Assembly (NCBI RefSeq): GCF_035645195.1
Contig: NZ_DASQNA010000008.1
Coordinates: 62,001-126,000, forward strand
From: Paenibacillus sp.
GTDB taxonomy: Bacteria > Bacillota > Bacilli > Paenibacillales > YIM-B00363
DNA: 64,000 bases
Direction of reading: 5' to 3'
Shown here: in pieces, positions 8,491-17,380 of the stretch
How positions within the stretch are numbered: position 1 is the stretch's first letter
Layout: each line of letters opens with the position of its first letter
Notes under the pieces: model-generated
Database searches by the model: none
Told to the model about the DNA's origin: nothing
What the model saw: the letters and a program-made list of their open reading frames with translations, nothing else
Position numbers and translations under genes: made by a program

Positions 8491-9783
8491 ATGGCGTTGA
8501 CTAAGAAATCTACGTTATTTACGATTTGTTTACTTGTAGTAGGTATCATACTGGCAGCCCTGTTCATGGCAAAGGCTGCTAATGCGGGACCCTCTAAAAG
8601 TTATTACATTTCTCCAACCGGCAGCGATAGCAATCCTGGTACGATCACGAAGCCATTCAAAAGCATTATGAAAGCGCAGTCCGTCGCCTCCTCCGGGGAT
8701 ACCATATATATTCGCGGAGGAGTGTATGACGATTTCCAAATTGCGAAATCCGACAGTAACTATAATTATGTACATGATATTACGAAGAGCGGGATTACCT
8801 ATGAGGCTTATCCTGGAGACGAAAGGCCCGTTTTCGACTTCCAGCATGTGCCGACAAATTTGCGCGTGGCCGCTTTTCGCGTAGCGGATCGCGTAACCGA
8901 TATCCATTTCAAAGGGTTTGATGTCATCGGGGTGAAAGTCGGCAATCAAAAGCAATCCGAAGCATTTCGAGTGGTCGGGGAAGCTAATTTCGAGAATGTA
9001 TCCGTCCATGATAATGAAGCGAACGGTTTCTACTTTACGACAAGAGGTACGGGAGTCGTCCTGAATTGCGATGCTTATAACAACATTGGACCAACGGATA
9101 CGTCGGCTGGAAATACAGACGGTTTCGGCGCTCATGCAGGTCCCGTATGGTTCATTAATTCCCGTGCATGGAATAACAGCGACGATGGATTCGACAGCAT
9201 CAGTTCCAGCGCGCCGGTCGTTTTTGATCATTCCTGGGCTTTTAATCATAGGGGAAATCAAAACGGCATTGGTGACAAAAACGGCTTTAAAGTCGGCGGT
9301 TATGGTTATCGCACGGAAGGACTTCCCGACCCGATCCCAGTCCATACCGTCAAATATTCATTAGCTGTAAACAACGGGGGGGCTGGCTTCTATGCAAATC
9401 ATCAGCCAGGTCAAGCTGCGAATTGGTTAAATAACACGGCGTACCGCAATGGCAGAGCCAACTTCGATATGCTAGAGCGAGTGAGTCCAACCGATCCAAC
9501 CGATATTCCCGGGTATAGGGAGGTTTTGCATAATAACATTGCGTACGTGGGAACGTCAATCATCAATGACAATCATCCTCCGGAAAATGTAACGAATAAT
9601 TCCTGGACCATTAACGGCGGTCTGACCATCTCGGATGCAGATTTTGAAAGTGTGGATATCAGCCAATTATCTGCACCTAGGAAAGCAGACGGCAGCTTAC
9701 CCGACGTGACATTTTTGCGTCCTATACCTTCTAGTCCTCTACACGCATACGGTTTAGGATACCTTGCCGATCAAACACGATAA
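8491..9783 (+). CDS. Secreted PL9-family polysaccharide lyase, copy 2
   Basis: A 430-aa paralogue of the preceding gene. The mature regions are nearly the same over long blocks, including the catalytic set D210, D231, D232, D235 and K267, while signal peptides and the last ~80 residues differ more (GGLTISDADFESVDIS and the tail are diverged). Near-identical DNA in the middle with divergent ends suggests recent tandem duplication or gene conversion. The ATG at 8491 is 10 nt after GAGGAGG; a closer ATG at 8487 is out of frame and stops after five codons. Both copies keep all catalytic residues, so both should be active, possibly with different positional preference. Confidence 0.82.
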   Translation: MALTKKSTLFTICLLVVGIILAALFMAKAANAGPSKSYYISPTGSDSNPGTITKPFKSIMKAQSVASSGDTIYIRGGVYDDFQIAKSDSNYNYVHDITKSGITYEAYPGDERPVFDFQHVPTNLRVAAFRVADRVTDIHFKGFDVIGVKVGNQKQSEAFRVVGEANFENVSVHDNEANGFYFTTRGTGVVLNCDAYNNIGPTDTSAGNTDGFGAHAGPVWFINSRAWNNSDDGFDSISSSAPVVFDHSWAFNHRGNQNGIGDKNGFKVGGYGYRTEGLPDPIPVHTVKYSLAVNNGGAGFYANHQPGQAANWLNNTAYRNGRANFDMLERVSPTDPTDIPGYREVLHNNIAYVGTSIINDNHPPENVTNNSWTINGGLTISDADFESVDISQLSAPRKADGSLPDVTFLRPIPSSPLHAYGLGYLADQTR

Positions 9784-9815
9784 CAACATCGCTCGGACCA
9801 CAGAGGCCCTTCTTT

Positions 9816-9850
9816 AGATGACTTCTGCACTTGTCGGAAGTCATCTCTTT
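9816..9850 (+). terminator. Terminator after the PL9 pair
   Basis: Perfect 10-bp arms AGATGACTTC (9816-9825) and GAAGTCATCT (9837-9846) followed by CTTTCTT. An open frame starting at 9818 lies inside this hairpin, so that start is rejected for the next gene. Confidence 0.75.
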
Positions 9851-9880
9851 CTTATTTTCGAAACCAGGATGGTGTTACCT

Positions 9881-10717
9881 ATGAAGCTCAAGACCTCTCT
9901 ACCAATAGCAATAGTCCTAGGTCTTGGAATTGCCGGTCTTACGTGGTTTATCAATCATCCATTCGCCGACCCGAATAGTGGGATGAATAACATCAATGAT
10001 GAAATCACCCTGCCAAAGACAGAAAGCATCGAGATTGGGAATGGAATCGACATGGAATTCGTTCTCATTCGTTCTGGATCGTTTACAATGGGGTCTTCCT
10101 TGCATGCAGGAGACGGGGATGAAGCTCCGGAGCACAAAGTGACGATCACGAAACCGTTTTATCTAGGAAAATACGAGGTCACTCAGGAACAATGGGAGGA
10201 CATTATGGGGTACAACCCAAGTCAATTCAAAGGGGATCGGCGTCCGGTCGACAGCGTGAGTTGGGAGGAAGCACAGATTTTTTTGAAAAAACTGCAAGAC
10301 AAAACCGGACAGAAATTCGGTTTGCCTACGGAAGCGCAATGGGAATATGCCGCGCGCGCGGGGACAAGGACGACATGGGATTTTGGCGATAGCGAATCGA
10401 TCTTAGGCGACTATGCTTGGTTTGGGGAAAATTCCGGGGACGAGACTCATCCGGTGGGGCAGAAAAAGCCGAATGCTTGGGGACTATTCGATATGTACGG
10501 GAACGTTCAGGAGTGGTGTAACGATTGGTATGCAAACCCATATCCCGAGGGAGACGTATCCGACCCGCAGGGTCCAGGTTCGGGGGATTCACGAGTGCTG
10601 CGCGGAGGGGCTTGGGGAGACGACTTTACTATGGTACGCTCCGCCTACCGTAACGCTTCCGGAGCCGACGCCAAGACCCCCGGCATCGGCTTGAGAGTCG
10701 TAATGATCATAGAGTAG
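9881..10717 (+). CDS. Membrane-anchored SUMF1/FGE-like domain protein lacking the active-site cysteines
   Basis: A 278-aa protein with an N-terminal signal anchor (IAIVLGLGIAGLTWFI) followed by one formylglycine-generating-enzyme fold domain from about residue 55 to the end: FVLIRSGSFTMGS, EVTQEQWEDIMGYNPS, GLPTEAQWEYAARAG, GLFDMYGNVQEWCNDWY, SRVLRGGAW, RNASGADAKTPGIGLRVV. In true FGE enzymes the stretch after the RGG motif carries the catalytic cysteines; here it is GAWGDDFTMVRSAYRN with none. It is therefore unlikely to activate the sulfatases in this window. Proteins of this fold also act as binding or scaffold domains on the cell surface, which fits a partner role for the two lyases upstream (inference). 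The start is set at ATG 9881 beyond the upstream terminator; its ribosome site is weak. Confidence 0.72.
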   Translation: MKLKTSLPIAIVLGLGIAGLTWFINHPFADPNSGMNNINDEITLPKTESIEIGNGIDMEFVLIRSGSFTMGSSLHAGDGDEAPEHKVTITKPFYLGKYEVTQEQWEDIMGYNPSQFKGDRRPVDSVSWEEAQIFLKKLQDKTGQKFGLPTEAQWEYAARAGTRTTWDFGDSESILGDYAWFGENSGDETHPVGQKKPNAWGLFDMYGNVQEWCNDWYANPYPEGDVSDPQGPGSGDSRVLRGGAWGDDFTMVRSAYRNASGADAKTPGIGLRVVMIIE

Positions 10718-10726
10718 ATCGAGAAC

Positions 10727-10762
10727 AGGGGCCCGCTCGGCGCGATCCGTTCGGGCCTCCTT
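10727..10762. terminator. Hairpin between convergent genes
   Basis: AGGGGCCCG (10727-10735) pairs with CGGGCC plus TCCT (10752-10761). It lies between the SUMF1-like gene and the convergent AraC gene and may serve both directions. The T tract is short. Confidence 0.4.
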
Positions 10763-10763
10763 C

Positions 10764-11624
10764 CTAAGTCTCTTTGCTTTGCTTGCGGTATGCCCTGGGA
10801 GAGGTTTGCACGATCCGCTTGAACATTTTGCCGAAATGCGAGAAGTTATCGAATCCGACCTGTTCGGATATTTCCGTAATGCTCCAGTCCGTCTCGCGTA
10901 GCAGTCGTTGCGCTTCCCTGCATCTAACAATGTTGATGTATTCGGTAAGGCTGAACCCCGTCGTTTCCTTGAACATCCGGCTCACATAGCCGGGACTGAT
11001 GTAAAACTTTTCGGACAGCGTTTGAATCCGGATCGTTTCGCGGAAGTTTGCATTAATGTATTGGATCATTTCGGTTATCTTCTGCTTGATGGGCGTCGGC
11101 TCCTCCTCGTACGTATCGCTTCGCCTTGCGGCGAAGCGCGATGCCAGAAGCAGCAGCCCCGAGGCGATATGTCTCAGCTGCAGCTCGTACCCGGGCAATG
11201 CTCCGCAGAGCTCGTCGAAGAAGCTGTGAATAAGGGTTTCGAATTGAAGTTTTTCCTTCATGGTAAGGCGTAGCACTCGGCTTCCCCGAAGCGGAGCCAA
11301 CAGCAGCTCGGTCTCCTCCGGGGAGCAGCGTTCGAAGAAGGGCATCTCATAGTAATATACGACGCGTTCATGATTCGGGACGCCGATGTCACGAGATTTG
11401 TGGACTTCATTCGAGTCGATCAGCACGAGGTCGCCTGCTCGAAGGCGATAGGTCCGGTCCTTTATAAAAAAGCCTCGTTCCCCGGAGAACAAGTAATACA
11501 TCTCATAGCAGCGGTGGATATGGAATCGGTTCATCGTGTAATGACCGACGCGTCGGTCGTATTCCATATGGAAAGGGTCCTCCTGCCTTCCATAACGTAA
11601 TGATCGAGGCAAATTCGTATTCAT
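10764..11624 (-). CDS. AraC-family transcriptional regulator with cupin sensor domain
   Basis: A 286-aa cytoplasmic regulator. The N-terminal half (residues ~10-140) is an AraC-type cupin: HIHRCYEMYYLFSGERGFF and LRAGDLVLIDSNEVHKS. The C-terminal half holds two helix-turn-helix motifs: SEKFYISPGYVSRMFKE and SITEISEQVGFDNFSHFGKM, ending in the usual SPRAYRK. Cupin-type AraC proteins bind a small sugar and typically activate polysaccharide-use genes. It is convergent with the PL9/SUMF1 genes and divergent from the membrane AraC protein at 11828, so it could control either side. Ligand unknown. Confidence 0.85.
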   Translation of the reverse strand: MNTNLPRSLRYGRQEDPFHMEYDRRVGHYTMNRFHIHRCYEMYYLFSGERGFFIKDRTYRLRAGDLVLIDSNEVHKSRDIGVPNHERVVYYYEMPFFERCSPEETELLLAPLRGSRVLRLTMKEKLQFETLIHSFFDELCGALPGYELQLRHIASGLLLLASRFAARRSDTYEEEPTPIKQKITEMIQYINANFRETIRIQTLSEKFYISPGYVSRMFKETTGFSLTEYINIVRCREAQRLLRETDWSITEISEQVGFDNFSHFGKMFKRIVQTSPRAYRKQSKET

Positions 11625-11827
11625 CCGCCCTCACCCCTTCGCTCCTTCATGTTACTTGTAGATTAGCAAACGAGGAGAAGGATGACGATAACATCTCGAT
11701 TGAACGCAATAAAGTCCAATAAAATCAAAAAATACCCATAAAACGGTTCGAGGTAAATCAAAAGAATGTAATTGCAAGAACCGCGGACGGTTGTAATAAT
11801 AGAAGTCTAACTACTGGAAATAAGGCA

Positions 11828-14167
11828 GTGAAACCGATGGCTAATCAAGTGGTTTCTTTTTTACGCAAGGCTCGCTTCTCGGGAGGGGCATGGAGCGGGG
11901 CGTTTTTTCGCAAAACCTTGATCTATATTCTCTTTATCGCCAGCATTCCGGGCTTGCTCCTAGGAGCGGGAATGCATTTCCTCGTGACCGGACAGATCGA
12001 GCGGGAGCTGCTGAGCCAACATGAGGAACAAATTCATCAGCATGCTCGCAACGTGGACGAACAACTCTCTTATTTGGAAATTTCTTTATCCCATTGGGCG
12101 TTCGAACCGAATTTCGATGAACGGATGCGGTCCGTCGACTATTCCTACGACTTTCAAGCCACGCGCGACGTGAATCAATATTTGCTTGCCAAGGCGAGCT
12201 CCCACCCCTTGATTTACAGCGTCGAACTTTACATTAATGGCACCCAACCGCTGCTCTTTAATCCTAGCCATACGCTATTGGAGATCGACGAACGGGAACA
12301 AATTGAGTATTTCCATACGTTAATACATAACCGGGGGGCTCTGTTTTGGGAAAGCAGGAGCCTCGACGGACATAACCCATTGAAGCTCATCCATACCATT
12401 CCTGGGGACAGTTCGAATCCGTTCGGCTTCTTGGCCATCACATTAGACGAAAACAAAACAAAGGGGATTTTGAAAACGTTAACAACGCAAGGCGGCGGCA
12501 CCTCGCTTCTCGTCGACCGGGATCGGGGGATTATGGCTTCCGCGAGCGACACCGAGGATGCCAAGGAACTGGATCAGGCGCTGTGGGAAAAGGTATCCGC
12601 CGAAGCTCGGGATCGAGGTTCGTTCAGATATTCATGGAACAATAACAATTATTCCGTCTCCTTCGGAACCTTCGACCGGGTCAACGGCGAGTGGATGTTT
12701 ATCAGCGCCGCTCCTATGACGGCGATTACGTCGCCCGTTGTATTTATTTCAAAGACCATTCTGTATGTAAGCTTGACCGGGCTGTTGCTCGCGATCGGCT
12801 TGTCGCTCCTTGTCTCCAAACGAATCTATTCGCCGGTCGGTCGATTGGTCGGTCTGCTGCGCGGCGAGTCGGATAGTCAAGAAGGTGATGAATTCCAATT
12901 TCTGGAGGATCAGTGGCGTACTTTGCGGGCGGAGAGCTCGACACTGCGATCTAAGCTTCGAGAGCAGCTTCCCTTGATGAAAGAAGGGTTCCTGCTTCAA
13001 TTGCTTCATGGTTATCTAGGCGCCTTCTCGGAGCGGGAATTGGTCGATCGCATGAGCTTGCTCGGCTGGAATGTGGAGAAGCAAAGTTTTGTAGTCGCCC
13101 ATATTCAGTTAACCGGGTTTGCCGATTCCGGAGGAAGATTTTCCTCGAAGGACGAGGAGCTTGTCACGTTCGCGGCGGCGAATGTCATCGAAGAGTTAGC
13201 TCAGTCCCGCTTTACGCAAGCCGAAGTCGTCAACTTCCACGATCTATCGATTGGTCTGCTGTTGCTAGTGCCCGAAGGCGCGGAATATCGGCATGACCTT
13301 CGACGGCTTTGCGACGACATTACCGAAGCGGTCAACAGGCTGCTGCGCGTGAGGCTCACATTGACGATCGGCCGCTGTGCTTCGTCACTCCGCAATGTCC
13401 CGCATCTGTTTCAGGAGGTGAAGGAAGCGTCCATCTACAGGGATTTCGATGACCGAAACCAAGTCATCGACATCAACGAGCTCGAACTGACGGAAGCCGA
13501 TAACGAGATGAGTTACTCCTTCGCGCTCGAGCGCGAGTTGATTCAATATTTGCGCATGGGCCAACGAGAAGGAGCGGAGCGGACGCTTGAGGAGTTTCTT
13601 AAAGAATTGACCTCCGGGGGCAGGAGGGAGACGGTCGTCCAGCAAGCGCTGCTGCAGCTATTGGGAAGAATGATGCATACGATGCTGCACAGCGGCGTCA
13701 ACCCGCATACCTTGTTCAAGGGCGCGAATATGTTCGATCGGTTGTCGCAGTTCCGCGAAGCGGACGAAATGCTGCAGTGGATGAAATCGGAGGTTATCGC
13801 TCCCTTCGTCGAGGAGATGTCCGATCGTTCGAACGATCATCTGAAGCAAGTCGTCGACAAGGTCATCGCGTACGTGAACGATAACTACATGCGCCAGGAT
13901 CTTTCGTTAGAGAGCTGCGCCGAGGTGGCGGGAACGAACCATTATACGTTAAGCAGAGCTTTCAAGATGTACGCGGGGAAAAATTTCATCGACTACTTGA
14001 CGGAAGTAAGAATCGAGAAAGCGAAGGATTTAATTCGAGATACAGGACTGAAGATGTACGATATCGCCGAGCGAGTCGGCTACCAGAACAGTTATTTCAA
14101 TCGAATCTTCAAGAAGCTCGAAGGCGTCACTCCGAGACAGTATCGCGAGTTATGCCGCAAATCGTAA
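11828..14167 (+). CDS. Transmembrane AraC-family regulator with extracellular sensor domain
   Basis: A 779-aa membrane-bound regulator. TM1 is near residues 30-52 (YILFIASIPGLLLGAG), an extracellular Cache-like domain spans ~55-300, TM2 is near 307-330 (TILYVSLTGLLLAIGLSLL), a cytoplasmic linker follows, and a double-HTH AraC domain occupies the last ~100 residues (CAEVAGTNHYTLSRAFKM, YDIAERVGYQNSYFNRIFKK). GTG 11828 is the start, shortly after AAGG; ATG 11837 is an alternative. This one-protein sensor type is common in Paenibacillaceae beside sugar importers. It is followed after 12 bp by a solute-binding lipoprotein, likely its target or co-sensor. Confidence 0.85.
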   Translation: MKPMANQVVSFLRKARFSGGAWSGAFFRKTLIYILFIASIPGLLLGAGMHFLVTGQIERELLSQHEEQIHQHARNVDEQLSYLEISLSHWAFEPNFDERMRSVDYSYDFQATRDVNQYLLAKASSHPLIYSVELYINGTQPLLFNPSHTLLEIDEREQIEYFHTLIHNRGALFWESRSLDGHNPLKLIHTIPGDSSNPFGFLAITLDENKTKGILKTLTTQGGGTSLLVDRDRGIMASASDTEDAKELDQALWEKVSAEARDRGSFRYSWNNNNYSVSFGTFDRVNGEWMFISAAPMTAITSPVVFISKTILYVSLTGLLLAIGLSLLVSKRIYSPVGRLVGLLRGESDSQEGDEFQFLEDQWRTLRAESSTLRSKLREQLPLMKEGFLLQLLHGYLGAFSERELVDRMSLLGWNVEKQSFVVAHIQLTGFADSGGRFSSKDEELVTFAAANVIEELAQSRFTQAEVVNFHDLSIGLLLLVPEGAEYRHDLRRLCDDITEAVNRLLRVRLTLTIGRCASSLRNVPHLFQEVKEASIYRDFDDRNQVIDINELELTEADNEMSYSFALERELIQYLRMGQREGAERTLEEFLKELTSGGRRETVVQQALLQLLGRMMHTMLHSGVNPHTLFKGANMFDRLSQFREADEMLQWMKSEVIAPFVEEMSDRSNDHLKQVVDKVIAYVNDNYMRQDLSLESCAEVAGTNHYTLSRAFKMYAGKNFIDYLTEVRIEKAKDLIRDTGLKMYDIAERVGYQNSYFNRIFKKLEGVTPRQYRELCRKS

Positions 14168-14179
14168 GGGGGAAGCGGA

Positions 14180-15685
14180 ATGCAGCGAAAGTCGGTTCTT
14201 TCTATCATGTCAGGTTGGCTTGTTCTCGTCGCGTTCCTGCTTTGTTCGGCTTGCGGCAATCGAACCTCCGCGATCGCGCTGCAGCATGCCCCGTTCAAAA
14301 TCAGCGTCATGCTGCCCACGTATGCGAATCATCCGCTCCCCGATGATACGAGTCCGGTGCTGGAGAAGCTGGAGGAATATACGAATTCGGATGTTGAGCT
14401 GGTATGGGTCCCTTACTCGACCTACAAGGATAAAACGAAGATCACGTTATCGTCGCTAAAGCTTCCGACCGTGATCGTAATCCCCGACAAAAGCCCCGAA
14501 TTTATCAGCGCGGCGCGGCGCGGCGTGTTTTGGGAGCTGGGGCCTTATTTAGCGGAGTTTCCGAACTTGAGTCAGGCGAACGAAGCGGTGCTCTCGAACA
14601 CCTCGATCGACGGGAAAGTGTACGCGATCTATCGGGCAAGGGATTTGGGGCGGTACGGCGTCACGATCCGCAAGGATTGGCTGCAGCATGTAGGGCTCGA
14701 ACAGCCGCGCACGCTAGATGAGTTTTATGAGGTGCTGAGGGCCTTTACTTTTGACGACCCGGACCGCGACGGACGCGAAGACACCTACGGGTTAGTCGCT
14801 ACGTATTACCCTTCTACTTTCGATGTAATTCAGACTTGGTTCGGCGCTCCGAACCGTTGGGGCGTGGACGAGACGGGGAACTTGGTGCCGGCTCATCTAA
14901 CGAAGGAATACAAGGATGGGCTTCGTTTCCTTAAGAAGCTTTATGACGAAGGGCTGATGAATCCCGGTTTTGCCGTGATGGATCCGAAATTTTGGCTGGA
15001 GCCGCTTATTCATGGCGAGGCCGGCGTACTGGTGGACGTCGCCGATCAAGCGCAGCGCGCAGCGCATGAAATTCGGAAAGCCTACGGGTTGGAAGATGTG
15101 ATCGACGTGTTTTCCGGGGTGGAAGGTCCCCAAGGGATGAAGCTCCCGTCGACGTCCGGCTACGACGGGATGTTGGCCGTCTCCAAGTCGGCGGTGAAAA
15201 ATGAGCAAGAGCTGCGGCACGTCTTGAGTTTTCTGGATAAGCTGAACGACGAGCAGATGCAAATTTTGCTTTACAACGGAATGGAAGGCAGACATTATCG
15301 GAAATCGCCTGAATCCATGAAGACGGACTTTAGCTATGAGATAGATAGTTTGAAGCAAATGCTGATGTTTATCCCCGGGCCTCGCCACCTGATCTCGGCC
15401 GATTCGCCGATCCGGAGGAAAGTGAAGGAGGTTATCAAGGCGAATGAATCGCTCCTGCTGAACAACCCGGCGGAGGAATTCATTTCGGACACGTATATGA
15501 AGAAGGGACTGTTGCTGGATACGATCGTCAGCGACGCCCGGACCCAGTACATTATCGGCCAGATCGACGAAAAAGGTTGGGAAGAGGCAGTGCGGCGGTG
15601 GCGGCAAGAAGGAGGGGACGAGTACATCCGGGAGATGAACGAGCAATGGCAGCGAGCCCGGTCGCCTTCGACCGGAACAGAGTAA
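14180..15685 (+). CDS. Extracellular solute-binding lipoprotein (LplA-type, family 1)
   Basis: A 501-aa membrane-anchored binding protein for an ABC sugar importer. The lipobox is LCSAC around residue 23; the mature protein has the large oligosaccharide-binding fold (FKISVMLPTYANHPLP, RKDWLQHVGLEQPRTLDEFY, DPDRDGREDTYGL). It lies 12 bp after a transmembrane AraC regulator and ends at a terminator, with no adjacent permeases. It therefore either works with permeases elsewhere or presents ligand to the upstream sensor. Substrate unknown; oligosaccharide is inferred from family and neighbourhood. Confidence 0.82.
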   Translation: MQRKSVLSIMSGWLVLVAFLLCSACGNRTSAIALQHAPFKISVMLPTYANHPLPDDTSPVLEKLEEYTNSDVELVWVPYSTYKDKTKITLSSLKLPTVIVIPDKSPEFISAARRGVFWELGPYLAEFPNLSQANEAVLSNTSIDGKVYAIYRARDLGRYGVTIRKDWLQHVGLEQPRTLDEFYEVLRAFTFDDPDRDGREDTYGLVATYYPSTFDVIQTWFGAPNRWGVDETGNLVPAHLTKEYKDGLRFLKKLYDEGLMNPGFAVMDPKFWLEPLIHGEAGVLVDVADQAQRAAHEIRKAYGLEDVIDVFSGVEGPQGMKLPSTSGYDGMLAVSKSAVKNEQELRHVLSFLDKLNDEQMQILLYNGMEGRHYRKSPESMKTDFSYEIDSLKQMLMFIPGPRHLISADSPIRRKVKEVIKANESLLLNNPAEEFISDTYMKKGLLLDTIVSDARTQYIIGQIDEKGWEEAVRRWRQEGGDEYIREMNEQWQRARSPSTGTE

Positions 15686-15699
15686 AGGTAGGGATGAGT

Positions 15700-15759
15700 A
15701 AACCGTACGGCAGCGAGCAAGCGGGAACCGACCGCATTTCGCCGCCGTGCGGTTTTTTT
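15700..15759 (+). terminator. Terminator after the 14-kb binding protein
   Basis: Arms AAACCGTACGGC (15700-15711) and GCCGTGCGGTTT (15744-15755), with one G-T pair, followed by further T. Confidence 0.75.
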
Positions 15760-15788
15760 GCATGCAGGAAGAAATTTTGCGAGAAAGT

Positions 15789-15834
15789 GCAATTTTTCCG
15801 GTTCAACATTGTGCGATTGATGGGAAAAAATTGC
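15789..15834 (+). promoter_or_regulatory. Candidate operator before the 15.9-kb binding protein
   Basis: Inverted repeat GCAATTTTTCC (15789-15799) and GGAAAAAATTGC (15823-15834), arms 23 bp apart, about 60 bp before the start codon. A plausible site for an AraC-type activator or a promoter-region element; not otherwise supported. Confidence 0.3.
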
Positions 15835-15892
15835 CGCCCAATAATGCAAATGTAAGCTCAACCAAATTAAACGAAAAGAGGGAGCAAGAAAG

Positions 15893-17275
15893 ATGAAGAA
15901 GGTATGGCTGGCAGGATTCATTTTTGTATGTATGCTTGTCGCGGCCTGCAGTTCCGGAACATCCGTCGACGTCGGCGGCGGAGAAGCCGAGCCGCCCGCG
16001 CAGGAGCCGGCTGCGACAGGCGGACAGAAGGAAGCGGAAACGGAAACGCCCGCCGCGGGGGACGACGGTCCGGCCGAGCTTGTTTTCTACTCGACGAGCA
16101 AAGACAGCGAGGAGGCGTTCAACGAACGATACGGCGACGCGATTCGCGAGCAATTCCCGAATTACACCATTAAGTACATTCAGCGCGTGCCGGAGTCGAC
16201 CGATCTGGAACAGCTGATCGCTTCGGGCCAGCGGATCGATATCCTATGGGATTCTTTGGGTTCTTTCCCGGGGTCGATGATCAATCACGATTTGAAGTTC
16301 GATATGAGCGAGCTGCTCGAGAAGCACGGCGTAGACTTGTCGCGCTTCGAGCCGACCTTGATCGACGCCGCGAAACAGCTTGGAGGCGGCGCGATTTATG
16401 GGTTACCGGTGGAAAACAGCACGAAGGTCATTTTTTACAATAAAGATATTTTCGACAAGTTCGGCGTTGACTACCCGACGGACGGGATGACCTGGGAGCA
16501 GCTTCACGAACTGGCCAACCGATTGAACGTCGAAAGCGACGGTGCGGTATATACCGGATTTTCCCCGCCGGTAAACTCCATGGTGCTGCAAAACAGCTAC
16601 TCCATGCCGTTGATCGATCCGGAGACGCAGCGGTCGACCTACGGCGACGAGATGTGGAAAAAGATTATCGAAACCGAGCTGCTTTCTACTGCGAACAATC
16701 CTACGGTAAAGAAGGCAATGCAGCAGTACCGGAAAGGGAACTTCCAGAACCTGGACCAATTCTATAAGGATAAGGTGCTTGCGATGTGGCCCGAAGGGCA
16801 GTTGCTGCCGATCCTGTTCGATGAAGAACTGTCGCAGATGAACTGGGATATGGTCGCCATGCCGACGTATTCGGATAAGCCGGGCATCGGGTATCAATCG
16901 TACCCGATCTTCTTCGGCATTACCAACCAAGCCGAGAACAAGGACGCAGCGATGAAGGTGCTCAAATTCCTCGTCTCCGACGAGTTCCAGCTCGCGCATT
17001 CGAAAAAAGGAAATATGACCTCGCTCGCTAACGAAGAAATCATGAAGGCGATGGGGTCGGAGAGCGCGTTCAAGGACAAAAATTACGGAGCATTTTTCTA
17101 TAACAAGTTTGCTCCGGTCCGACCGCTGTCCGAAGTCGATACGAAGGTGAACGCCTTGTCGCCGATGACAAACATGCTGCGAGGCGTTATTAACGGGGAA
17201 TACGACATTAATACGGGGCTGCGCATGGCGGAAGAAGAAGTCAATAAAGCGATCGACGAAGCGTTGAAGAAATAA
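15893..17275 (+). CDS. Extracellular sugar-binding lipoprotein (ABC importer)
   Basis: A 460-aa lipoprotein, lipobox LVAAC near residue 20, followed by an acidic, Ala/Glu/Thr-rich linker (residues ~25-60) and a family-1 solute-binding domain (LVFYSTSKDSEEAFNERY, LPVENSTKVIFYNKDIFDKF, YPIFFGITNQAENKDAAMKV). A strong GAGGGAG ribosome site precedes it. It is the first gene of a likely operon continuing through the ATPase at 17381 and the module to 29.6 kb; a hairpin after it may reduce read-through so that the binding protein is made in excess. Confidence 0.85.
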   Translation: MKKVWLAGFIFVCMLVAACSSGTSVDVGGGEAEPPAQEPAATGGQKEAETETPAAGDDGPAELVFYSTSKDSEEAFNERYGDAIREQFPNYTIKYIQRVPESTDLEQLIASGQRIDILWDSLGSFPGSMINHDLKFDMSELLEKHGVDLSRFEPTLIDAAKQLGGGAIYGLPVENSTKVIFYNKDIFDKFGVDYPTDGMTWEQLHELANRLNVESDGAVYTGFSPPVNSMVLQNSYSMPLIDPETQRSTYGDEMWKKIIETELLSTANNPTVKKAMQQYRKGNFQNLDQFYKDKVLAMWPEGQLLPILFDEELSQMNWDMVAMPTYSDKPGIGYQSYPIFFGITNQAENKDAAMKVLKFLVSDEFQLAHSKKGNMTSLANEEIMKAMGSESAFKDKNYGAFFYNKFAPVRPLSEVDTKVNALSPMTNMLRGVINGEYDINTGLRMAEEEVNKAIDEALKK

Positions 17276-17300
17276 CGTCATCCATCGTGAACAACGGGGA

Positions 17301-17345
17301 GGAACGTCGTTGCGTAACCGATTTCTCGGCGCAAGGACGTTCCTT
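17301..17345 (+). terminator. Intercistronic hairpin after the binding-protein gene
   Basis: GGAACGTC plus TTGCG (17301-17314) pairs with CGCAA plus GACGTTCC (17330-17343). There is no T run, so an attenuating or mRNA-stabilising hairpin is more likely than a full terminator. Confidence 0.45.
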
Positions 17346-17380
17346 CATCATATAGACCAGGTTCCAGGAGGTGCGGGGGC

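Noticed and set aside
9881-10717. Formylglycine-generating enzyme activating the local sulfatases
   Set aside because: The cysteines required after the RGG motif are absent.
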